This document shows positions 19,827 to 29,062 of a stretch of DNA of 64,000 bases, one piece after another. Position 1 is the stretch's first letter, and each line of letters starts with the position of its first letter. Both the position numbers and the translations under genes were made by a program. The notes below the pieces were generated by a model. It saw only the letters and a program-made list of their open reading frames with translations, did not search any database and was not told the origin of the DNA. This DNA is from Porphyra umbilicalis (lineage: Eukaryota > Rhodophyta > Bangiophyceae > Bangiales > Bangiaceae): the NCBI GenBank assembly GCA_002049455.2, contig KV918783.1, positions 372,001-436,000 on the forward strand. The letters are read 5' to 3'.

Positions 19827-20759
19827 TCGCCAGCGGGCGGGCGCGGAGGTGACAGAGCTGGTGGTGCGGGCGCCGCCGCCGCGGCCGCCGGCTTCGGTGG
19901 CTCGGCGGCCGCCGCTGGCGGCGACTCGCCAGCGGGCGTGCGTGGAGGAGAGGGCGCTGGTCGTGCGGGCGCCGCCGCCGCGGCCGCCAACTTTGGTGAC
20001 TGGGCGGCCGCCGCCGGCGGCGGCTCGCCAGCGGGCGTGCGTGGAGGAGATGCAGCTGGTCGTGCGGGAGCCGCCGCCGCGGCCACCCACTTTGGTGACT
20101 CGGCGGCCGCCGCCGGCGGCGACTCGCCAGCGGGCGGGCACGGAGGTGACGGAGCTGGTGGTGCGGGCGCCGCCGCCGCGGCCGCCGTCTTTGGCGGCTC
20201 GGCGGCCGCCGCCGGCGGCGACTCGCCAGCGGGCGTGCGTGGCGGAGAAGGAGCTGGTGGTGCGGCCGCCGCCGCCGCGGCCGCCGTCTTCGGTGGCTCG
20301 GCGGCCGCCGCCGGCGGCGACTCGCCAGCGGGCGTGCGTGGAGGCGAGGGCGCTGGTGGTGCGGGCGCCGCCGCCGCGGCCGCCGACTTTAATGGTTCGG
20401 CGGCCGCCGCTGGCGGCCACTTGCCGGCGGGCGTGCGTGTCGGGGAGGGAGCTGGTGGTGCGGGCGCCGCCGCCGCGGCCGCCGGCGTTTTCGGTCCGCG
20501 TGCGGTTGCGGGAGGTGGCTCCACAGCCGCAGGACCGGCCGCTGATGCGGCCGCCGCGGCGGCCGCAGCTCCCCGTTTGGCGGCTTTGCCGCACGCTCCC
20601 GTGGTTTTGGGCGGCGCGGACCCCCCGCCGGGTTCTTTTCTGTTCCAGTTGCGGGCGCGCCAGACCGCCACGGATAGAGCAGAGTTCTTCTGTCTCCGCG
20701 ACGACCTGGCGGCCCATATCTTTGATGATCGCGGGTCCCTTCTGGAGCCGTATTTGTAG
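19827..20759 (+). pseudogene. 3' end of the Harbinger transposase gene, separated by copia
   Basis: Beyond the LTR the Ala/Gly 33-residue repeats resume in the same frame and run to about 20500. A non-repetitive tail of about 85 residues follows (ends ARQTATDRAEFFCLRDDL, then HIFDDRGSLLEPYL) with a stop at 20757-20759. This unique acidic/aromatic tail is presumably the true C terminus. Poly-T stretches follow at 20769 and 20790. Confidence 0.75.
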
Positions 20760-21161
20760 CGTTCAATGGTTTTTTTTTGCCATCATGGCTTTTTTTTTTC
20801 CTCACACATTGGCACGTCGGCGGACGCCACCACGCCGACCCGGGATAGGAAAGACGCTTGGACGGCCTCCGTTCTATCTAGGAAGACGGACGAGGCCGCC
20901 GCTCTGTATGGCGTAGGCGGATGTCCACCAGTGGCTTATACTTTCAAGCTGCAGCATGACTGGTGTACAAGTGAGAGGATTTTGCCGTGCTCGCTTCTCG
21001 GACGGAGTCGCAGGGTAGGACAGAGTCGGTGTGTAGGAAAAAAAACCCCGGCGAAGGGGAAAAAAAAACCGTGTATGATTGTCGTACAATAGTCGATGCA
21101 GTAGTCGAGCACTCCACACGCGCAGAGACCCCACCGACACAAATATTAACAGAGATACAAC
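20760..21161. other. intergenic gap between convergent Harbinger genes
   Basis: About 400 bp with T-runs near 20769 and 20790 and A-runs near 21038 and 21060, the latter read as T-runs on the opposite strand. Both genes end here, so these runs are plausible 3' processing or termination surroundings. No ORF is supportable. Confidence 0.5.
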
Positions 21162-23021
21162 TCAAGCCAAGTCACCATCCGCGCAATCGCTGCCACTGGT
21201 ACCACAGGCAGCGTCCTCCTCGTCGTTGCCCGATTCGCCAGCGGCCGCATTATGCGGCCGCGGCGTCATGGAACGGCTTGGACCCGATACGGTGTTCCTG
21301 GCCGCCGTGAAGCGGGCCTGCTTGGTCTGCAACGAGTTCCAGCCTCGCCCCTTCCTCCGCTTGACCGAGCCGATACCGGCCGAGGCCGCAGCGCGGCGGG
21401 CAACGGCCGCGCTTGCGGCCGCGGCTGGTGATGCGCCGGTACGCGGCGACGCGTCGACGCCGTCACTCGGAGAAGATGAAGACGGAGGCAATGCGGCCGC
21501 ACTCGCGGCCGCGCCAGACGCCAGGGACCCGACTGTGTTGTCAGCGGCCGGCGCCAACGCGGCCGCTTCGCCGCCGTTCACAGCCACGCCGCCAGGAGTA
21601 CAGGGCGCTCCACCAGACCCGGGAGACGCGGCCGCACCACCACTTGGAGAAACTGCAGATGCTGGCGATGCGGCCGCACTTGGAGCCCTACCTGCGGCCG
21701 CACCCGCCGCCGCCTCAGCGGCCGCGGTAGCGGCCGCAGAGGTGCCCGACATAGACGGCGCAGTTGTTGTCGAGCGCGAAGCGACCCGTGCCTCCGCGGC
21801 CTTGGCCTTGCGCAGTCTGGCGTTGGAGAGCAGAAGCCGCCGCTCCATCTCGTTCTTGCGCCACTGCTCCGCCTCACCAGTCTCACGCACGTCCTTGGCC
21901 TTCCAAAAGTCAATGTCGGCGCGCTCGATGGCCGTCTCAGATAAGGACTTGAGGGCGGCCGCCGTCGTGGCGGCCTCCCTTTGGATAGCAATGTCAGTCG
22001 AGGCCGCCGCTTTGGCGGCCTTCGTACCGATAGGCCGCTCTTGGAAGAGGCCGCGCCGCCTACCGACCGTGGAGCTCGAGTCGTCGTCCGAAATGTCCTC
22101 GACGCCCCCGCCTGGCACAGGACGGCGGCCGCGAGCGGCGGCCGCCGTGGCGGCCGCCCCCGACGCGCCGCTGAACTTGTCCAACTTGCGCATGACCGTC
22201 CAACACTTGACCCAATCGGCTCCTCTCGTGCCGCCCTTCTTCACCACCAAGACCGGCGCGTCCCCGTCGTTGTCGTCCGCTTGCACGGCCTCATACAGGT
22301 TCTCGGCGTCAAAGTGCGCGGTGGCCATGCGTATCAGGTCCTCGTCTGTCAAATTGCCCGTCATCTGGCGACGCCCGACGGCCACCATAGAGGATGAAAA
22401 GCGTTGAAAGTTCTTGAAAACTGAATAGCGCAGTTCGCGGTCGATTGCAGTGTCCGTGCGCGCCCTGCGTCCAGGGCCCATCGGGCAATGGGACTTGTAC
22501 CCGTTGACGATTGCAGCGGCAAAGGTTGCTCGGCTCAGGTCGGTACCGACCACCGGGTCTTGCGCCACCGCCAACCAGGCCTGGCAGAGAGCTACTCGCT
22601 CTGCCTCGGTCCATCCTCGGCCGCGTCCTCTGCCCCTGGCGGTGGGGGACTCGTTGTCGCCAGCGGCGACGGCGTCGGCTGTCGCAGCGGCCGCTGAGGA
22701 GGAAGGGGGACCGCCACCGTCCCCGCCTCCACCGGCGGCCGCTGCACCCCCTCCATGTCCGTCCCCGCCTGGGCCGGCGGTGGGTGCACGCCCTCCATCG
22801 CCGACTCCGCTTCCGCCGCCGCGGCCGCCGTCGGCGGCCGCGGCTCCGGCTGTGTTGCCAGATCCACTCCCGTGAGCGGCCGCTGAGGCGGCCGCTCCGT
22901 GACCTGATCGGCTGGGCCACGTGACGCCGCGGGACTCTGCGTCGCCGCCATCGCCTCGTGTAGCGTCAGAGGCCGGGAGACCGGCGGTGGCTGCAGCGAC
23001 AGCCTGTTCAGCCCCGCGCAC
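21162..23021 (-). CDS. Harbinger accessory Myb/SANT-like protein
   Basis: The 619-residue frame carries one Myb/SANT-like domain from about residue 137 (GWTEAERVALCQAWLAVAQD, then GTDLSRATFAAAIVNGYKSH), a layout known from Myb-like proteins of PIF/Harbinger elements and from NAM-associated proteins. A charged helical part follows (ATAHFDAENLYEAV, ERADIDFWKAKDVRETGEAE, EMERRLLLSNARLRKAKAAE), likely a coiled coil for dimerisation or transposase contact. The expected role is binding the element ends and bringing in the transposase. Residues 1-130 are Gly/Ala-rich and may not be the real start: the overlapping minus frame 22592-24760 looks more protein-like there, so a splice or frameshift near 22640 may join the two. 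Confidence 0.8.
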   Translation of the reverse strand: MRGAEQAVAAATAGLPASDATRGDGGDAESRGVTWPSRSGHGAAASAAAHGSGSGNTAGAAAADGGRGGGSGVGDGGRAPTAGPGGDGHGGGAAAAGGGGDGGGPPSSSAAAATADAVAAGDNESPTARGRGRGRGWTEAERVALCQAWLAVAQDPVVGTDLSRATFAAAIVNGYKSHCPMGPGRRARTDTAIDRELRYSVFKNFQRFSSSMVAVGRRQMTGNLTDEDLIRMATAHFDAENLYEAVQADDNDGDAPVLVVKKGGTRGADWVKCWTVMRKLDKFSGASGAAATAAAARGRRPVPGGGVEDISDDDSSSTVGRRRGLFQERPIGTKAAKAAASTDIAIQREAATTAAALKSLSETAIERADIDFWKAKDVRETGEAEQWRKNEMERRLLLSNARLRKAKAAEARVASRSTTTAPSMSGTSAAATAAAEAAAGAAAGRAPSAAASPASAVSPSGGAAASPGSGGAPCTPGGVAVNGGEAAALAPAADNTVGSLASGAAASAAALPPSSSSPSDGVDASPRTGASPAAAASAAVARRAAASAGIGSVKRRKGRGWNSLQTKQARFTAARNTVSGPSRSMTPRPHNAAAGESGNDEEDAACGTSGSDCADGDLA

Positions 23022-24760
23022 CTCTGCAACCCCTGCTCCGCGGCCGCCGGGAGGGCAGCGCCCTCCGAGTGCTCCGCGCCTGCCCGCCCCGCGGCCGCGG
23101 ACTGCAAACCCGGCATCGGCGTCGACGGTAGCGTCTCCGACGCCGCGTTCACCGTATCCGCTGGCGCCGATTGGTCCGCCGAGTGCATGTCCACGTCCGC
23201 GGCCTCGCCCAAGCCCCGATTACCCCCCCGCGACGAGGTTGTATCCGCGGCCTGCGACGCTGCAGCTTGGAGGGGCCTCGAAATCTCCGTCAGCGCGTCG
23301 GTCTGCGGCCGTGGCGGCGGCGTCGGGGGCCGCCCGATCGGCGGCCCCGCCGGCCGCGGCCGAGGAGGCGGCAGGTGACCTTGTCTCATCTGCTGCCGCC
23401 CGTGCCGCCGCGACTCCCACCAATTGCTCTCCTGCAGGCAGTCCGGACTGCCCTCCCGCAGCAGCCATTGCGCAGTCCGGTCCCCGTTGTGCGCTCTGCG
23501 GGCAAGCTCCTGCAGCTCCCGCAATTCCCCCGCGTCCACCGGTGGAGTTGGTGGCCGCGCTCGCTCCGAGAGACTTGGCGGACTGGATGTTCCGACAGGT
23601 GGCCACGTCGGCGCAGGTGGTCCTTGACGCGGCGGGCTTGGGGGACTCGGCGGCCGCTGGGGCGACGGCCGCCGGGTTGCAGAGGGTGGACCTTGACCAA
23701 GTGGGCTTGGCGGCCGCGCCGGGGGCGGCCGCCAGGCGGACCCAGATGCGCCTTGACAAGGGGGGCTCCCCAGACCCGATGATGACGGCCGGACTTGGTC
23801 ACGGGGCGCACTTGCTCGAGGTGGGCTCGCCGGTGGCTGCCAGCCTCGCGACGGCTGGCATGCGCGAGTGGAACTCGGCGGCCGCTGCGGCGACGGCCGC
23901 CAATCGGGGGGACGCAGGCCTTGACGGCGCGGGCTCGGCGGCCGCTGCGGCGGCGGCCGCCAATCGGGGGGACGCAGGCCTTGACGGGGCGGGCTCGGCA
24001 GCCGCTGCGGCGGCGGCCGCCAATCGGGGGGACGCAGGCCTTGACGGCGCGGGCTCGGCGGCCGCTGCGGCGACGGCCGCCAATCGGGGGGACGCAGGCC
24101 TTGACGAAGCGGGCTCGGCGGCCGCTGCGGCGGCGGCCGCCAATCGGGGGGACGCAGGCCTTGACGAAGCGGGCTCGGCGGCCGCTGCGGCGGCGGCCGC
24201 CAATCGGGGGGACGCAGGCCTTGACGAAGCGGGCTCGGCGGCCGCTGCGGCGGCGGCCGCCAATCGGGGGCACGCAGGCCTTGACGAAGCGGGCTCGGCG
24301 GCCGCTGCGGCGGCGGCCGCCAATCGGGGGGACGCGGGTCTTGACGATGCGGGCTCGGCGGTCCTGACGGCAGTGGACCGAGGCAAGGAGGGTGTACAGG
24401 TTGAGGTGGTGGCGCCTCGGCCCCAGATGCTCGTGGTGGAGCCTCTGATATGGGCCGAGTGCGCGCCGCCCACGGACACGGGCAGGATGGCGCGCACAGG
24501 GGATGATCGTCACCGACGCCCAGCGTGCGTCGGCACATACGGCAGAACTGCCGCAGACCGCGCCGGCGCTCCGTTTTTGAGATCGGACGCGGCGCGGGAA
24601 GAACAATGCTGCCGCAACGGCCGGTCCTCGCACAGTCCGACGCCTCGTGGGCAGGGAGCGAAAGGCGGCCGCTTCTGCACAGAGCGGCCGCCAAAAAGGT
24701 GAGGCAGCCCGCCTTCCGCCGCACCCTCGTCCAAAAACGGTCGGGACCAGCGGCGGGCAC
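22592..24760 (-). CDS. possible N-terminal part of the Myb-like gene, Pro-rich with Cys cluster
   Basis: This 722-residue minus frame overlaps the Myb-like frame at its 3' end. Near residue 70 it has a zinc-ligand-like cluster FCRMCRRTLGVGDDHPLC (C-x2-C, then H-x2-C). A 20-residue Pro/Arg repeat follows (PPDWRPPPQRPPSPLRQGLR), then non-repetitive stretches with normal acidic and aliphatic content (ADVDMHSADQSAPADTVNAA; MEGVHPPPAQAGTDMEGVQ). Those stretches argue that this frame is or was coding, though frames on both strands are open across the repeats. It may be the 5' part of the accessory gene or a third element gene. Confidence is limited. Confidence 0.4.
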   Translation of the reverse strand: MPAAGPDRFWTRVRRKAGCLTFLAAALCRSGRLSLPAHEASDCARTGRCGSIVLPAPRPISKTERRRGLRQFCRMCRRTLGVGDDHPLCAPSCPCPWAARTRPISEAPPRASGAEAPPPQPVHPPCLGPLPSGPPSPHRQDPRPPDWRPPPQRPPSPLRQGLRAPDWRPPPQRPPSPLRQGLRPPDWRPPPQRPPSPLRQGLRPPDWRPPPQRPPSPLRQGLRPPDWRPSPQRPPSPRRQGLRPPDWRPPPQRLPSPPRQGLRPPDWRPPPQRPPSPRRQGLRPPDWRPSPQRPPSSTRACQPSRGWQPPASPPRASAPRDQVRPSSSGLGSPPCQGASGSAWRPPPARPPSPLGQGPPSATRRPSPQRPPSPPSPPRQGPPAPTWPPVGTSSPPSLSERARPPTPPVDAGELRELQELARRAHNGDRTAQWLLREGSPDCLQESNWWESRRHGRQQMRQGHLPPPRPRPAGPPIGRPPTPPPRPQTDALTEISRPLQAAASQAADTTSSRGGNRGLGEAADVDMHSADQSAPADTVNAASETLPSTPMPGLQSAAAGRAGAEHSEGAALPAAAEQGLQRCAGLNRLSLQPPPVSRPLTLHEAMAATQSPAASRGPADQVTERPPQRPLTGVDLATQPEPRPPTAAAAAEAESAMEGVHPPPAQAGTDMEGVQRPPVEAGTVAVPLPPQRPLRQPTPSPLATTSPPPPGAEDAAEDGPRQSE
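23872..24367. repeat. 60-bp tandem repeat, eight copies
   Basis: Eight head-to-tail 60-bp units (for example GCCGCTGCGGCGGCGGCCGC, CAATCGGGGG, ACGCAGGCCTTGACGAAGCG) with a few substitutions. Unit length is a multiple of three, so three frames read 20-residue repeats. Each unit contains one GCGGCCGC. Confidence 0.95.
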
Positions 24761-25690
24761 AGAGAAAGACGGCCGTCAAGAGCAGCGCACACGCGCACAC
24801 GGTGCCGCCGCGGCCGCCAACGACAACGGCGGCCGCGAAAAAGCGCGCGGACACGCACGTCCTCCCTCCCGTGATGCAACGCGGCCGCCAACGACAACGG
24901 CGGCCGCTACAAAGCCCGCGCGCTCGACGTCTCCTCTCCCGCGCTGCAACGGCGGCCGCTGGCGACGATGGCGGCCGCACGCACGTACGCGGATGCACAA
25001 TGCTCCTCTCTCGGCGCCGAACGGGTCACGGCCCCGGTGCGGTTGCCCCCGGCGCTGCCACCCCGCCCACAAATGGTCCACAAACAGAGTCTGCCCCCAA
25101 CGCAAGCGACCGTTCGAGACGATGCGCGGCGCCCCCACCCTGCCACTACCTAGACGATGACAGAGGGGCCCGCAGGGCTTCACCGCGGCCGTTCTCGACG
25201 GTCTCGCAGGTGGCACAACCCCACCGTACGCCCCAAAAACAGGCGGCCGCCCTCGATTGCCCCCTCGCTCGGGGGGAATCGGGCGGCCGCCTTTCTTGCC
25301 TGTCACGCTCAGGGGCCCTGCAGGCCACGCCAAGCGTGGCACGCGTGGCCCGCAGGCCTCGCTCAAACGCCACAGAGCTCCCTGCGCGACATGTGGCGCC
25401 CAGTCGGCCGTTCACGGTGGACGGCCAATCGAGGGTGTGGCCGGGGAGGTGCACAGCGAGAGTGCGTCTGACCAATGAGCATGCGGATCGCTGACACGAA
25501 AATCGGAGGGGGTCGCACGATTCTGCGGCTCCGCAAGGGACGCGATCGTGCGTGGCCCCTGCCGCGTCTCGGCAGCCTTGCAGGCCGGGCCGCCCGACCG
25601 CCGCAGGCGGCCGCGTGGGAGCCCGCCCTGCGTCACGGTGACCGGCGGACACCACGCGGCCGCCTCACAGGCGCTTCAGAACAGAATGCT
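24761..25690. other. GCGGCCGC-studded non-coding part of the Harbinger element
   Basis: GC-rich DNA upstream of the accessory gene. GCGGCCGC recurs roughly every 60-150 bp (for example around 24813, 24830, 24881, 24899, 24952, 24970, 25244, 25282, 25608 and 25658). Overlapping ORFs on both strands show no domain. It may be promoter or leader of the minus-strand gene. Confidence 0.5.
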
Positions 25691-26249
25691 CCAGTGTCGA
25701 TCGAGGCGAAAGCGCCACCAGATTGCACGCATGCTGTACGTCTGCCGGCTGAACGGACCAATGAGAGACCTACAAATCACTGCTGTCAGTCGCGAGATGC
25801 GACAGCGCCGCGAGATGATGCGAGATGCTGCCAACGTGTCTCCGACATTTGTGCGTTTGACCTCGTCGTGTCTACTCGATCGGAAGAATTTGCAGCCATT
25901 TGAAGCCTATCGCGCTGCGTGTCTCACTTGACCGGCTTATTTGCTGACGATTGGGGTCCAGATCAGCGTGATCGCGAGGTCGATCGATGGCCTGTTTGCT
26001 TGAAATGTCGCACTGGACTGTCGGAATGTGGACATCTCACGGGAAAGCCGCTCGCAAGCTCCAGTTCGCAGGTCGACAACCCAGCAACGTCACCTTCTCC
26101 GTTTCCCATACACTGCGATCTGCCGACAGAAGAAAACAAGTACTCTGGATCCGAGCGGAGCGGGTTCGCAGAGCCTGCGCATATCGCTGCCGAAACGCTT
26201 TTGGCCACTCATAGGCGCACACGTTGCGCTCTTAAACGGTTCGCAGATC
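25691..26249. promoter_or_regulatory. right subterminal region of the Harbinger element
   Basis: Lower-GC DNA next to the right end. GGTTCGCA occurs at 26163-26170 and 26238-26245, with a variant at 26063-26070, mirroring the TGCGAACC motifs of the left end. No supportable gene. Confidence 0.55.
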
Positions 26250-26520
26250 GTTCGCAACCGACGTTGTTGGGTGTGCTCTGAGGGGATCATTTGATCCTCT
26301 GAGGATCAATTGATCCTCATATGAGGCACCTCAAAAAAGAACCTTCCAGACGTCCGCTCTGTTTTTTTTCGATACAGGCGAACGCAGCGTGCCCGTCTTA
26401 CCCGTCGGACTGTTCAAGGGCACCTGAGGGCACAAAAACGTGCACGGCAAGGAAGAAAGATTCCTTTTTTTCGCGTAAGTAGGATCAATTGATCCTCAAG
26501 ATCATGGGAATAGACACTAG
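26250..26520 (-). repeat. right terminal inverted repeat, split by a 220-bp insertion
   Basis: Positions 26250-26285 and 26509-26520 together are the reverse complement of 9538-9585. The break falls between GAGGGG and AATAGACACTAG. Deleting 26286-26508 restores a continuous repeat that differs from the left end by one base. Confidence 0.85.
26286..26505. mobile_element. 220-bp MITE-like insertion within the right terminal repeat
   Basis: Flanked by GGG (26283-26285 and 26506-26508), a possible 3-bp target duplication. Its ends are imperfect inverted repeats built on GAGGATCAATTGATCCT, present near 26300-26317 and 26481-26497. It has no coding capacity and is AT-richer than its host element. 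Confidence 0.65.
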
Positions 26521-27737
26521 AGTTTCCTGTCTTGGCGGCCAGCGTCCCATGTGTTGGGAAGGTAACTGGTGCTACCAGCCAATGGGAGCGTCCCCTTAGC
26601 ACTATTAGCGCCAGCCAATAGATTCAGCTCGTTTCATGCGCATCGGTGTTTGATTGGACCGCAAGACGTCGCACCAGAGCCGCACATGAAAAACACGTAT
26701 GCGAGACGTAGCCCCCATTGAGCATGAGTTTAATCACTATTGGCTTCCAACTTGAACCACAACCACTAATAATATGATTCGTTGGGCAGATCTCACTCAA
26801 AGGAAACTGGCGTCCGTGAGAATAGCTCGGCTGGACGAAATTGCAGCGCGAAGGAACGTCTCAGTGCACGTCTATCGGTTCCCAAAATCGCCAGATTACT
26901 GTTCTTGACACTGGTACCAGTTCTCAGCAACTCCGTCGTGAGTGGGAAGTCCACAGTGTTTACATATGAAATCGGGTTCCTGGGGATGCTCCGGAACCGC
27001 CTATAGCGCAGTTCACGCGTTTTTTATAAAACAAACAAAGAGTTCTTGAGCAGTCTGAGTCATTCCACTAAACTCATGAGCTCATCGGCTGTCCCACGAC
27101 GCTTTGTGCAGCTCAAACGGAGCACTCCTGGACCAGAAAAGCCCATTTTTTACCCCGGGAAAAAAGCAGCGAAAAGTACATGGCTGGATGGCTGTAATTC
27201 GGCGTTCACAAAGTCCTTGGGGAGTGATTCTGAGCGGAGCGTCTCGCTCCCCGGTCACCACCAGGATCGCGGTCCAGAGGTCACCCCGACGCATCCCGGA
27301 GCTCCGTAGTGGCCGTGTGGGTCGGTTTCTCGGGCAAGGTCGACAAAGAGGTGTGATCAGGACATCTGCAGATGCCTCAGGCTATAGAGCATCTCAGCTG
27401 AGATGCTTCATAGCCCGAGGTTCGCGGTCGCGTTGTTCTGTGCGGGGTTCTTAGGGCTATCCATCACCCCCCGCACCCCCAGGCCTTGAAGCCATCACAG
27501 CGCAAGTCTGTACCAGTGCCGTAGGTACCAGCACAGCCTTACACATCATATTTTCATCCAGCTGATAGACCCTGCACCCCCTGCAGCCATCCCCTCCCCT
27601 CCCATCCGCCCCCCTTTCTTCCCCACGCGTTCACCCTCCGTTCCATCGGCTGTCCTCGGCCTGCAGTCTTTCCCCCCCCCCTTCCCTCCTGCTTTGTCCT
27701 GGCCCCCTGCTCAAATGCTGGTTTTCAGCAACCCTCT
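26521..27737. other. intergenic, no gene recognised
   Basis: Moderate-GC sequence right of the Harbinger element with two AGCCAAT motifs near 26578 and 26612, a 46-bp near-palindrome at 27375-27420 and C-rich stretches near 27590-27690. Short ORFs lack recognisable features. Confidence 0.4.
27375..27420. repeat. 46-bp near-palindrome
   Basis: Self-complementary around CAGCTG (axis 27397.5), with mismatches only in the outer third. A third example of the medium-length palindromes scattered in this window. Confidence 0.8.
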
Positions 27738-28121
27738 GTGTCTCCTGGCGCTACCAGAGGTACTCCAACAACTCATGTGCCCCTCCTCTGCGAAGCGTCC
27801 TGTGCTGCAAAGGCTCCTTGCGCGGTCCACAAGCACCTTCGTGTGGTGGAAGGCGACACCAGGATAGAAGTAGGGGCTCCCCGATGGCCAAATACTCCGT
27901 TCTCAAATGAGCATAATTGCTGTAATGTGCGATTCCGACCCGTTCTTGTACAAGAAATCATTGTGTCAGGCGCAGCACGGCCGGGTGACGGCAGCGGCTG
28001 CAGCGGGCCCACTGTCTGTCCGTCCGTGCTGGTCGAAGACGTGAAGCTTGCCCTGCTGGATGAAAAGAGCCACACACACCCTGCCGACGAGCTTAAAAAA
28101 GTAGTAACTACACAATGCTAA
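27738..28121 (+). CDS. hypothetical 127-aa ORF
   Basis: An open frame of normal residue composition with six cysteines and segments such as RPVLVQEIIVSGAARPGDG and SVLVEDVKLALLDEKS. It lies in ordinary-GC DNA, where openness is more meaningful than in the GC-rich blocks. No known family is recognised and no neighbour suggests a role. It could be a fragment of a transposon gene. The AT-rich stretch at 28200-28280 follows it. Confidence 0.25.
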   Translation: MSPGATRGTPTTHVPLLCEASCAAKAPCAVHKHLRVVEGDTRIEVGAPRWPNTPFSNEHNCCNVRFRPVLVQEIIVSGAARPGDGSGCSGPTVCPSVLVEDVKLALLDEKSHTHPADELKKVVTTQC

Positions 28122-28599
28122 AAAAGAACTTCGCCTGCTGTCAAATCAAGTCTGCCCCTGTCTTCCCCGATGTCTTGGATGCACCTTTCCGCACCGGAAC
28201 TATTCGTCACCATTTTCGAACTCACCAAAAATATTATAAATATACTGAAAGCTCATTGAGATTAACTTTGATAAAAAAGTGGTGCTAGGAATACATGGGG
28301 GCTACTCATATTTTGAAGTTAGTTCCGACCACGTGTGGCCCCTTTGTGGGCCATTCGAGGCCCCATTCAAAGCTTTTCTGGGTCTTATTCAAACATGTTT
28401 CCGCGTCCCCAACACATGGGGAGGGGGCCGCCGCCGCCGGCACCGACGTCGGCGCCACACCGGCCCCGGGTGCCCGCTCGCCGTCGTCGCGCTGCGGCGC
28501 GGCGTTGCGTCTCGGCCTCCCGCTCCCTGATGCCACACCGCCCCCACTCCCCACTGCCGCATCTCCCCTGTTTTCTGGGGCAACCGGACGTCGGGGCGG

Positions 28600-29015
28600 C
28601 GGCCGGCGGCCGTTTTCCCGGCCGGGGGTGGGCGCGGCACGCTGCTGCTGGGCTGGCGACTGGCGCCTCCCCGCTCCCCTGCCTCCTCCCCTCGCCCCGC
28701 TTTCCCAACCTGTTCTTCCTCACACTCCCCCCCCCACCCCCCGGCACCGGGGCGGCCGCCGGCGGCGGTTGCCACTGCCCGGGGCGGGCGGCGGCGGGCT
28801 GCTGCTGGCCTGGCGGCTGGTGGCTCCCCGCTCTCCCGCCTCCTCCCCTCGCCCCGCTTTCCTAGCTGCTGCTCCTTCCGCTCCCCCCGCCGCCCCCTCG
28901 GCGTCGGGGCGGCCGCCGGGGGCAGTTGCCACGACAGGAGGCGGGCGGCGGCGCGCCGCTGCTCGACTGGCGGCTCCACGCTCCCCGCCTCCCCACCACT
29001 TTGCGGCTGCTCGTG
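28600..29015. repeat. imperfect GC-rich repeats of about 150 bp, three copies
   Basis: Three diverged copies share CTGCTGCTGG, a GGCGACTGG/GGCGGCTGG core and GCCTCCTCCCCTCGCCCCGC, beginning near 28640, 28795 and 28950. They lie directly upstream of the KDZ-like gene. Frames through them translate to Pro/Arg/Ala low complexity. Confidence 0.6.
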
Positions 29016-29062
29016 GGATTTCTCCACTGCTATGTCGCGGTCGATTCCTGCCATGAGCGGCC

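Larger units (their letters stand above)
14164..19831 (-). mobile_element. complete Ty1/copia LTR retrotransposon
   Basis: Two direct LTRs (14169-14590 and 19406-19826) flank one long minus-strand polyprotein. The 5-bp target duplication is TTGCC (14164-14168) against TCGCC (19827-19831), with one mismatch. Sequence across the empty site would restore the GGCGACTCGCCAGCGGGC found in neighbouring repeat units. The LTRs start TGTGAAG and end CTCAACA, the usual TG...CA form, and differ by only a handful of bases. The open 1443-codon frame and similar LTRs indicate a recent, possibly still competent insertion. I could not identify a convincing primer-binding site by eye. Confidence 0.93.
9538..26520 (+). 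mobile_element. PIF/Harbinger DNA transposon with nested copia and a small insertion
   Basis: The left end starts CTAGTGTCTATTCCCC and continues through GAGCACACCC to GTTGCGAAC at 9585. The right end carries the reverse complement in two pieces, 26250-26285 and 26509-26520, separated by a 220-bp insertion. Inside lie a Harbinger-type DDE transposase (plus) and a Myb/SANT-like protein (minus), the standard two-gene content of PIF/Harbinger elements. Subterminal TGCGAACC motifs line both ends. Removing the copia element (about 5.66 kb) and the small insert leaves about 11 kb. The outermost bases form CTAG on both sides, so the expected 3-bp target duplication cannot be resolved; TA is possible. 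Confidence 0.85.

Noticed and set aside
12190-24367. CRISPR-like arrays
   Set aside because: Repeats are head-to-tail with no unique spacers, GC-rich and coding-frame phased; the genome is eukaryotic.
22921-24702. Plus-strand 593-aa ORF over the 60-bp repeats
   Set aside because: Opposite to the accessory gene; Ala/Arg-rich with repeats, no motif. The minus frames look more protein-like.
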